From Atherix ibis (lineage: Eukaryota > Arthropoda > Insecta > Diptera > Athericidae): a stretch of DNA of 64,000 nt. Positions 51,701-62,350 of this stretch are shown here, piece by piece. The notes under the pieces are model-generated. The model searched no databases, was not told the DNA's origin, and saw only the letters and a list, made by a program, of their open reading frames with translations. The DNA lies in contig CATQJD010000005.1 of NCBI GenBank assembly GCA_958298945.1, forward strand, positions 62,001 to 126,000. The letters are read 5' to 3'. A program made the position numbers and the translations under genes. Numbering within the stretch: the stretch's first letter is position 1; every line of letters starts with the position of its first letter.

Positions 51701-54700
51701 AGGAATATGAAGTAGTATATTTAAGAGGAATATGAAGTAGTATATTTAAGAGGAATATGAAGTAGTATATTCAAGAGGAATAGGAAGTAGTATGTTTAAG
51801 GGGAATATGAAGTAGTATGTTTAAGAGAAATATGAAGTAGTATGTTTAAGAGGAATATGAAGTAATATGCTTAAGAGGAATTTGAAATAGTATGTTTAAG
51901 AGGAATATGAAGTAGTATGCTTAAAAGGAATATGAAGTAGTATGTTTAAGAGGAATATTAAGTAGTATATTTAAGAGGAATATGAAGAAGTATATATAAG
52001 AGGATTTTGAAGTAGTATGTTTAAGAGGAATATGAAGTAGTATGTTTAAGAGGAATATGAAGTAGTATGTTTAAGAGGAATATGATGTAATATGTTTAAG
52101 AGGATTATGAAGTAGTATGCTTAAGAGTAATATGAAGTAGTGTAATTAAGAGGAATATGAAATAGTATATTTAAGAGGAATATGAAGTAGTATGTTTAAG
52201 AGGAATATGAAGTTGTATGTTTAAGGGGAATATGAAGTAGTATGTTTAAGAGGAATATGAAGTAGTATGTTTAAGAGGAATATGAAGTAGTATGTTTAAG
52301 AGGAATATGAAGTAGTATGTTTAATAGTAATATGAAGTAGTATGTTTAAGAGGATATAAGAGGAATATGAAGTAGTATATTTAAGAGGATTATGAAGTAG
52401 TATGTTTAAGAGGAATATGAAGTAGTATGTTTAAGAGGAATATGAAGTAGTATGTTTAAGAGGAATATGATGTAATATGTTTAAGAGGATTATGAAGTAG
52501 TATGTTCAAGAGGAATATGAAGTAGTATGTTTAAGAGGAATATGAAGTAGTATGTTTAAGAGTAATATGAAGTAGTATGCTTAAAAGGAATGTGAAGTAG
52601 TATATTTAAACGGAATATGAAGTAGTATGTTTAAGAGGAATATGAAGTAGTGTGTTTAAGATGAATATGAAGTAGTATGCTTAAGAGGAATATGAAGTAG
52701 GATACTTAAGAGGAATATGAAGTAGTATACTTAAGAGGAATATGAAGTAGTATATTTAAGAGGAATATGAAGTAGTATGTTTAAGAGAAATATGAAGTAG
52801 CATGTTTAAGAGGAATATGAACTAGTATGTTTAAGTGGAATATGAAGTAGTATGTTTAAGAGGAATATGAAGTATTATGTTTAAGAGGAATATGAAGTAG
52901 TATATTTAACAGGAATATTAAGTAGTATATTTAAGAGGAATATGAAGTAGTATATTTAAGAGGAATATGAAGTAGTATATTTAAGAGGAATATGAAGTAG
53001 TATATTCAAGAGGAATAGGAAGTAGTATCTTTAAGGGGAATATGAAATAGTATGTTTAAGAGAAATATGAAGTAGTATGTTTAAGAGGAATATGAAGTAA
53101 TATGCTTAAAAGGAATATGAAATAGTATGTTTAAGAGGAATATGAAGTAGTTTATTTAAGAGGAATATGAAGTAGTATGTTTTAGAGGAATATGAAGTAG
53201 TATGTTTAAGAGAAATATGAAGTAGTATATTTAAGAAGAATATGAAGTAGTATGCTTAAGAGGAATATGAAGTAGTATGTTTAAGAGGAATATGAAGTAG
53301 TATATTTCAGAGGAATAAGAAGTAGTATGTTTAAGAGAAATATTAAGTAGTATATTTAAGAAGAATATGAAGTAGTATGTTTAAGAGGAATATGAAGTAG
53401 TATGTTTAAGAGGAATATGAAGTAGTATGTTTAAGAGGAATATGAAGTAGTATATTTAAGAAGAATATGAAGTAGTATGTTTAAGAGGAATATGAAGTCG
53501 TATGTTTAAGAGGAATATGAAGTAGTATGTTTAAGAGAAATATGAAATAGTATGTTTAAGAGGAATATGAAGTAGTATGTATAAGAGGAATATGAAGTAG
53601 TATATTTAAGAGGAATATGAAGTAGTATGTTTAAGAGGAATATTAAGTAGTATATTTAAGAAGAATTTGAAGTAGTATGTATAAGAGGAATATGAAGTAG
53701 TATATTTAAGAGGAATATGAAGTAGTATGTTTAAGAGGAATATTAAGTAGTATATTTAAGAAGAATTTGAAGTAGTATGTTTAAGAGGAATATGAAGTAA
53801 TATGTTTAAGAGGAATATGAAGTATTATGTTTAAGAGGAATATGAAGTAGTATGTTTAAGAGTAATATGAAGTAGTATGTTTAAGAAAATATGAAGTAGT
53901 ATTTTTAAGAGGAATCTGAAGTAGTATGTTAAAGAGATATCTGAAGTAGTATGTTTACTAGGAATATGAAGTAGTATGTTTAAGAGGAATATGAATTAGT
54001 ATGTTTAAGAGGAATATTAAGTAGTACGTTTAAGGAGAATATGAAGTAGTATGTTTAGGAGGAATATGAAGTAGTATATTTAACAGAAATATGAAGTAGT
54101 ATGTTTAAGAGTAATATGAATTAGTGTAATTAAGAGGAATATGAAATAGTATATTTAAGAGGAATATGATGTAGTATTTAAAAAAGGAATATGAAATAGT
54201 ATGTTTAAGAGGAATATGAAGTAGTATGTTTAGGAAGAATATGAAGTAGTATGTTTAAGAGGAATATGAAGTAGCATATTAAGAGGAATATTAAGTAGTA
54301 TGTTTAAGAGGAATATGAAGTAGTATGTTTAAGAGGAATATGAAGTAGTATGTTTAAGAGGAATATGAAGTAGTATGTTTAAGAGGAATATGAAGTAGTA
54401 TGTTTGAGAGGAATATGAAGTAGTATATTTAAGATGAATATGAAATAGTATATTTAAGAGGAATATGAAGTTGTATATATAAGAGGAATATGAAGTAGTA
54501 TGTTTAAAAGGAATATGAAGTAGTATGTTTAAGAGGAATATGAAGTAGTATGTTAAAGAGGAATATGAAGTAATATGTTTAAGAGGAATATGAAGTAGTA
54601 TGTTTAAGAGAAATATGAAGTAGTATGTTTTAGAGGAATATGAAGTAGTATGTTTAAGAGGAATATGAAGTAGTATGTTTAAGAGGAATATGAAGTAGTA

Positions 54701-57258
54701 TGTTTAAGAGTAATATGAAGTAGTATGTTTAAGAAAATATGAAGTAGTATGTTTAAGGGGAATATAAAGTAGTATGTTTAAGAGATATATGAAGTAGTAT
54801 GTTTACTAGGAATATGAAGTAGTATGTTTAAGAAGAATATGAATTAGTAAGTTTAAGAGGAATATGAAGTAGTATGTTTAAGAGTAATATGAAGTAGAAT
54901 GTTTAGGAGGAATATGAAGTAGTATATTTAAGAGTAATATGAAGTAGTATGCTTAAGAGTAATATGAAGTAGTATAATTAAGAGGAATATGAAATAGTAT
55001 ATTTAAGAGGAATATGATGTAGTATATTAAAGAGGAATATGAAGTTGTATGTTTAAGAGGAATATGAAGTAGTATGTTTAAGAGGAATATGAAGTAGTAT
55101 GTTTAAGAGGAATATGAAGTAGTATGTTTAAGAGGAATATGAAGTAGTATGTTTAAGAGGAATATGAAGTAGTATGTTTAAGAAGAATATGAAGTAGTAT
55201 GCTTAAGAGGAATATGAAGTAGTATATTTAAGAGGAATATGAAGTAGTATGTTTAAGAGGAATATGAAGTAGTATGTTTAAGAGGAATATGAAGTAGTAT
55301 GTTTAAGACGAATATGAAGTAAGAGTAGTATGTTTAAGAGGAATACGGTGTAGTATTTTTAAGACAAATATGAAGTAGTTAGTTTAAGAGGAATGTGAAG
55401 TAGTATATTTAAGAAAAATATGAAGTAGTATATTCAAGAGGAATAGGAAGTAGTTTGTTTAAGGGGAATATGAAGTAGTATGTTTAAGAGAAATATGAAG
55501 TAGTATGTTTAAGAGGAATATGAAGTAATATGCTTAAGAGGAATATGAAATAGTATGTTTAAGAGGAATATGAAGTAGTATGTTTAAGAGGAATATGAAA
55601 TAGTATGTTTAAGAGGAATATGAAGTAGTATGTTTAAGAGGAATATGAAGTAGTATGTTTAAGAGGGATATGAAGTGGTATATTTAAGAGGAATATGAAG
55701 TAGTATATTTAAGAGGAATATGAAAAAGTATGTTTAAGAGGAATATGAAGTAGTATATTTAAGTGGAATATGAAGTAGTATGTTTAAGAGGAATATGAAG
55801 TAGTATGTTTAAGAGAAATATGAAGTAGTATGTTTAAGAGGAATATGAAGTAATATGTTTAAGAGGAATATGAAGTAGTATATTTAAGAGGAATATGAAG
55901 TAGTATGTTTAAGAGAAATATGAAGTAGTATGTTTAAGAGGAATATGAAGTAGTATGTTTAAGAGGAATATGAAGTAGCATGTTTAAGAGGAATATAAAG
56001 TAGTATGCTTAAGAGGAATATGAAGTAGTATATTTAAGAGGAATATGAAGTAGTATATTTAAGAGGAATATGAAGTAGTATATTCAAGAGGAATAGGAAG
56101 TAGTATGTTTAAGGGGAATATGAAGTAGTATGTTTAAGAGAAATATGAAGTAGTATGTTTAAGAGGAATATGAAGTAATATGCTTAAGAGGAATTTGAAA
56201 TAGTATGTTTAAGAGGAATATGAAGTAGTATGCTTAAAAGGAATATGAAGTAGTATGTTTAAGAGGAATATTAAGTAGTATATTTAAGAGGAATATGAAG
56301 AAGTATATATAAGAGGATTTTGAAGTAGTATGTTTAAGAGGAATATGAAGTAGTATGTTTAAGAGGAATATGAAGTAGTATGTTTAAGAGGAATATGATG
56401 TAATATGTTTAAGAGGATTATGAAGTAGTATGCTTAAGAGTAATATGAAGTAGTGTAATTAAGAGGAATATGAAATAGTATATTTAAGAGGAATATGAAG
56501 TAGTATGTTTAAGAGGAATATGAAGTTGTATGTTTAAGGGGAATATGAAGTAGTATGTTTAAGAGGAATATGAAGTAGTATGTTTAAGAGGAATATGAAG
56601 TAGTATGTTTAAGAGGAATATGAAGTAGTATGTTTAATAGTAATATGAAGTAGTATGTTTAAGAGGATATAAGAGGAATATGAAGTAGTATATTTAAGAG
56701 GATTATGAAGTAGTATGTTTAAGAGGAATATGAAGTAGTATGTTTAAGAGGAATATGAAGTAGTATGTTTAAGAGGAATATGATGTAATATGTTTAAGAG
56801 GATTATGAAGTAGTATGTTCAAGAGGAATATGAAGTAGTATGTTTAAGAGGAATATGAAGTAGTATGTTTAAGAGTAATATGAAGTAGTATGCTTAAAAG
56901 GAATGTGAAGTAGTATATTTAAACGGAATATGAAGTAGTATGTTTAAGAGGAATATGAAGTAGTGTGTTTAAGATGAATATGAAGTAGTATGCTTAAGAG
57001 GAATATGAAGTAGGATACTTAAGAGGAATATGAAGTAGTATACTTAAGAGGAATATGAAGTAGTATATTTAAGAGGAATATAAACTAGTATGTTTAAGAG
57101 AAATATGAAGTAGCATGTTTAAGAGGAATATGAACTAGTATGTTTAAGTGGAATATGAAGTAGTATGTTTAAGAGGAATATGAAGTATTATGTTTAAGAG
57201 GAATATGAAGTAGTATATTTAACAGGAATATTAAGTAGTATATTTAAGAGGAATATGA
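48630..57258 (+). repeat. 4,313-bp tandem duplication pair
   Basis: Copy 1 is about 48,630-52,945 and copy 2 about 52,946-57,258, directly adjacent. Markers at +4,313: ATTCAAG 48,691/53,004; GAAGTCG 49,181/53,494; AAGAAAATATG 49,570/53,883 and 50,418/54,731; ATCTGAAG 49,601/53,914; the 31-mer 51,009/55,322; the 10-bp remnant 52,350/56,663. The length is 173 x 25 - 12, exactly the sum of its indel monomers (-15, +6, three -1). Copy 2 carries a 100-bp deletion and a 100-bp duplication that cancel. Confidence 0.9.
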
Positions 57259-58829
57259 AGTAGTATGTTTAAGAGGAATATGAAGTAGTATATTTAAGAA
57301 GAATATGAAGTAGTATGTTTAAGAGGAATATGAAGTAGTATGTGTAAGAGGAATATGAAGTAGTATATTTAATAGGAATATGAAGTAGTATGTTTAAGGG
57401 TAATATGAAGTAGTATGTTTCAGAGGAATATGAATTAGTATTTGTAAGAGGAATATGAAGTAGTATGTTTAAGAGAAATATGAAATAGTATGTTTAAGAG
57501 GAATATGAAGTAGTATGTATAAGAGGAATATGAAGTAGTATATTTAAGAGGAATATGAAGTGGTATGTTTAAGAGGAATATTAAGTATTATATTTAAGAA
57601 GAATATGAAGTAGTATGTTTAAGAGGAATATGAAGTAGTATGTTTAAGAGGAATATGAAGTAGTATGTTTAAGAGGAATATGAAGTAGTATGTTTAAGAG
57701 TAATATGAAGTAGTATGTTTAAGAAAATATGAAGTAGTATTTTTAAGAGGAATATAAAGTAGTATGTTTAAGAGATATATGAAGTAGTATGTTTACTAGG
57801 AATATGAAGTAGTATGTTTAAGAGGAATATGAAATAGTAAGTTTAAGAGGAATATGAAGTAGTATGTTTAAGAGGAATATGAAGTAGTACGTTTAGGAGG
57901 AATATGAAGTAGTATATTTAAGAGTAATATGAAGTAGTATGCTTAAGAGTAATATGAAGTAGTGTAATTAAGAGGAATATGAAATAGTATATTTAAGAGG
58001 AATATGATGTAGTATATTAAAGAGGATTATGAAGTTGTATGTTTAAGAGGAATATGAAGTAGTATGTTTAAGAGGAATATGAAGTAGTATGTTTAAGAGG
58101 AATATGAAGTGGTATGTTTAAGAGGAATATGAAGTAGTATGTTTAAGAGGAATATGAAGTAGTATGTTTAAGAAGAATATGAAGTAGTATGCTTAAGAGG
58201 AATATGAAGTAGTATATTTAAGAGGAATATGAAGTAGTATGTTTAAGAGGAATATGAAGTAGTATGTTTAAGAGGAATATGAAGTAGTATGTTTAAGAGG
58301 AATATGAAGTACGAGTAGTATGTTTAAGAGGAATATGGAGTAGTATTTTTAACACAAATATGAAGTAGTTAGTTTAAGAGGAATGTGAAGTAGTATATTT
58401 AAGAGGAATATGAAGTAGTATATTCAAGAGGAATAGGAAGTAGTATGTTTAAGGGGAATATGAAGTAGTATGTTTAAGAGAAATATGAAGTAGTATGTTT
58501 AAGAGGAATATGAAGTAGTATATTTAAGAGGAATATGAAAAAGTATGTTTAAGAGGAATATGAAGTAGTTTATTTAAGTGGAATATGAAGTAGTATGTTT
58601 AAGAGGAATATGAAGTAGTATGTTTAAGAGAAATATGAAGTAGTATGTTTAAGAGAAATATGAAGTAGCATGTTTAAGAGGAATATGAAGTAGTATACTT
58701 AAGAGGAATATGAAGTAGTATATTTAAGAGGAATATGAAGTAGTATATTTAAGAGGAATATGAAGTAGTATATTCAAGAGGAATAGGAAGTAGTATCTTT
58801 AAGGGGAATATGAAGTAGTATGTTTAAGA

Positions 58830-59125
58830 GGAATATGAAGTAGTTTATTTAAGAGGAATATGAAGTAGTATGTTTTAGAGGAACATGAAGTAGTATGCTT
58901 AAGAGAAATATGAAGTAGTATATTTAAGACGAATATGAAGTAGTATGCTTAAGAGGAATATGAAATAGTATGTTTAAGAGGAATATGAAGTAGTTTATTT
59001 AAGAGGAATATGAAGTAGTATGTTTTAGAGGAACATGAAGTAGTATGCTTAAGAGAAATATGAAGTAGTATATTTAAGACGAATATGAAGTAGTATGCTT
59101 AAGAGGAATATGAAGTAGTATGTTT
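58830..59125 (+). repeat. 150-bp (six-monomer) tandem duplication
   Basis: A distinctive series of variants (GTTTATTTAAG, GTTTTAGAGGAACATG, GCTTAAGAGAAATATG, AAGACGAATATG) occurs starting near 58,843 and again near 58,993 with the same order and spacing. The two six-monomer copies look nearly identical, so this is a recent small duplication. Confidence 0.87.
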
Positions 59126-59749
59126 AAGAGGAATATGAAGTAGTATGTTTAAGAGGAATATGAAGTAGTATGTTTAAGAGGAATATGAAGTAGTATATTT
59201 AAGAAGAATATGAAGTAGTATGTTTAAGAGGAATATGAAGTCGTATGTTTAAGAGGAATTTGAACTAGTATATTTAAGAGGAATATGAAGTAGTAAGTTT
59301 AAGGGTAATATAAAGTAGTATGTTTAAGAGGAATATGAATTAGTATTTGTAAGAGGAATATGAATTAGTATGTTTAAGAGAAATATGAAATAGTATGTTT
59401 AAGAGGAATATGAAGTAGTATGTATAAGAGGAATATGAAGTAGTATATTTAAGAGGAATATGAAGTAGTATGTTTAAGAGGAACATTAAGTAGTATATTT
59501 AAGAAGAATTTGAAGTAGTATGTTTAAGAGGAATATGAAGTAATATGTTTAAGAGGAATATGAAGTAGTATGTTTAAGAGGAATATGAAGTAGTATGTTT
59601 AAGAGTAATATGAAGTAGTATGTTTAAGAAAATATGAAGTAGTATTTTTAAGAGGAATATGAAGTAGTATGTTAAAGAGATATCTGAAGTAGTATGTTTA
59701 CTAGGAATATAAAGTAGTATGTTTAAGAGGAATATGAATTAGTATGTTT

Positions 59750-62350
59750 AAGAGGAATATTAAGTAGTATGTTTAAGGAGAATATGAAGTAGTATGTTTA
59801 GGAGGAATATGAAGTAGTATATTTAACAGGAATATGAAGTAGTATGTTTAAGAGTAATATGAATTAGTGTAATTAAGAGGAATATGAAATAGTATATTAA
59901 AGAGGAATATGATGTAGTATATTAAAAAGGAATATGAAATAGTATGTTTAAGAGGAATATGAAGTAGTATGTTTAGGAGGAATATGAAGTAGTATGTTTA
60001 AGAGGAATATGAAGTAGCATATTAAGAGGAATATTAAGTAGTATGTTTAAGAGGAATATGAAGTAGTATGTTTAAGAGGAATATGAAGTAGTATGTTTAA
60101 GAGGAATATGAAGTAGTATGTTTAAGAGGAATATGAAGTAGTATGTTTGAGAGGAATATGAAGTAGTATATTTAAGAGGAATATGAAATAGTATATTTAA
60201 GAGGAATATGAAGTTGTATATATAAGAGGAATATGAAGTAGTATGTTTAAGAGGAATATGAAGTAGTATGTTTAAGAGGAATATGAAGTAGTATGTTAAA
60301 GAGGAATATGAAGTAATATGTTTGAGAGGAATATGAAGTAGTATGTTTAAGAGAAATATGAAGTAGTATGTTTAAGAGGAATATGAAGTAGTAAGTTTAA
60401 GAGGAATGTGAAGTAGTATATTTAGGAGGAATATGAAGTAGTATATTCAAGAGGAATATGAAGTAGTATGTTTAAGAGGAATATGAAGTAGTATGTTTAG
60501 GAGGAATATGAAGTAGTGTGTTTAAGAGGAATATGAAGTAGTATGTTTAAGAGGAATATGAAGTAGTATGTTTAAGAAGAATATGAAGTAGTATGTTTAA
60601 GAGGAATATGAAGTAGTATGTTTAAGAGGAATATGAAGTAGTATGTTTAAGAGGAATATGAAGTAGTATATTTAAGAGGAATATGAAATAGTATATTTAA
60701 GAGGAATATGAAGTAGTATGTTTAAGAGGAATATGAAGTTTTATGTTTAAGAGGAATATGAAGTAGTATGTTTAAGAGGAATATGAAATAGTATGTTTAA
60801 GAGGAATATGAAGTAGTATGTTTGAGAGGAATATAAAGTAGTATGTTTAAGAGGAATATGAAGTAGTATGTTTAAGAGGAATATGAAGTAGTATGTTTAA
60901 GAGGAATATGAAGTAGTAAGTTTAAGAGGAATGTGAAGTAGTATATTTAAGAGGAATATGAAGTAGTATTTTCAAGAGGAATATGAAGTAGTATGTTTAA
61001 GAGGAATATGAAGTAGTATGTTTAAGAGGAATATGAAGTAGTATGTTTAAGAGGAATATTAAGTAGTATGTTTAAGGAGAATATGAAGTAGTATGTTTAG
61101 GAGGAATATGAAGTAGTATATTTAACAGGAATATGAAGTAGTATGTTTAAGAGTAATATGAATTAGTGTAATTAAGAGGAATATGAAATAGTATATTAAA
61201 GAGGAATATGATGTAGTATATTAAAAAGGAATATGAAATAGTATGTTTAAGAGGAATATGAAGTAGTATGTTTAGGAGGAATATGAAGTAGTATGTTTAA
61301 GAGGAATATGAAGTAGCATATTAAGAGGAATATTAAGTAGTATGTTTAAGAGGAATATGAAGTTGTATGTTTAAGAGGAATATGAAGTAGTATGTTTAAG
61401 AGGAATATGAAGTAGTATGTTTAAGAGGAATATGAAGTAGTATGTTTGAGAGGAATATGAAGTAGTATATTTAAGAGGAATATGAAATAGTATATTTAAG
61501 AGGAATATGAAGTTGTATATATAAGAGGAATATGAAGTAGTATGTTTAAGAGGAATATGAAGTAGTATGTTTAAGAGGAATATGAAGTAGTATGTTAAAG
61601 AGGAATATGAAGTAATATGTTTGAGAGGAATATGAAGTAGTATGTTTAAGAGAAATATGAAGTAGTATGTTTAAGAGGAATATGAAGTAGTAAGTTTAAG
61701 AGGAATGTGAAGTAGTATATTTAAGAGGAATATGAAGTAGTATATTCAAGAGGAATATGAAGTAGTATGTTTAAGAGGAATATGAAGTAGTATGTTTAGG
61801 AGGAATATGAAGTAGTGTGTTTAAGAGGAATATGAAGTAGTATGTTTAAGAGGAATATGAAGTAGTATGTTTAAGAAGAATATGAAGTAGTATGTTTAAG
61901 AGGAATATGAAGTAGTATGTTTAAGAGGAATATGAAGTAGTATGTTTAAGAGGAATATAAAGTAGTATATTTAAGAGGAATATGAAATAGTATATTTAAG
62001 AGGAATATGAAGTAGTATGTTTAAGAGGAATATGAAGTTTTATGTTTAAGAGGAATATGAAGTAGTATGTTTAAGAGGAATATGAAATAGTATGTTTAAG
62101 AGGAATATGAAGTAGTATGTTTGAGAGGAATATAAAGTAGTATGTTTAAGAGGAATATGAAGTAGTATGTTTAAGAGGAATATGAAGTAGTATGTTTAAG
62201 AGGAATATGAAGTAGTAAGTTTAAGAGGAATGTGAAGTAGTATATTTAAGAGGAATATGAAGTAGTATTTTCAAGAGGAATATGAAGTAGTATGTTTAAG
62301 AGGAATATGAAGTAGTATGTTTAAGAGGAATATGAAGTAGTATGTTTAAG
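59750..62350 (+). repeat. 1,299-bp tandem duplication pair (second)
   Basis: Copy 1 is about 59,750-61,049 and copy 2 about 61,050-62,350. Markers at +1,299: AATTAAG 59,871/61,170; ATTAAGAGGAATATTAAG 60,021/61,320; ATTTTCAAG near 60,968/62,267. The length is 52 x 25 - 1, matching the 24-bp CATATTAAG monomer. I see only a handful of differences between copies, such as GTAGTATG/GTTGTATG near 60,063/61,362 and TTTAGGAGG/TTTAAGAGG near 60,421/61,720. Confidence 0.87.

Larger units (their letters stand above)
42700..62350 (+). repeat. right domain of the array (marker set 2)
   Basis: Markers are the 31-bp monomer with CGAGTAG or AGAGTAG (45,640; 47,931; 51,009; 55,322; 58,312), a 10-bp remnant (46,981; 52,350; 56,663), the AAGAAAATATG 24-mer (43,575; 45,049; 49,570; 50,418; 53,883; 54,731; 57,721; 59,626) followed by TTTACTAGG or a relative, and a GTAATTAAG variant. 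It contains the 1,474-, 4,313- and second 1,299-bp tandem pairs. None of the left-domain landmark cassettes is present. Confidence 0.65.

Noticed and set aside
18475..57258. Whole array as an assembly artefact
   Set aside because: Copies of each large unit carry private substitutions and indels (for example the extra A near 7,566 and the 100-bp changes near 53.5 kb), so they are not simple repeats of one read. Exact copy number still needs raw reads.
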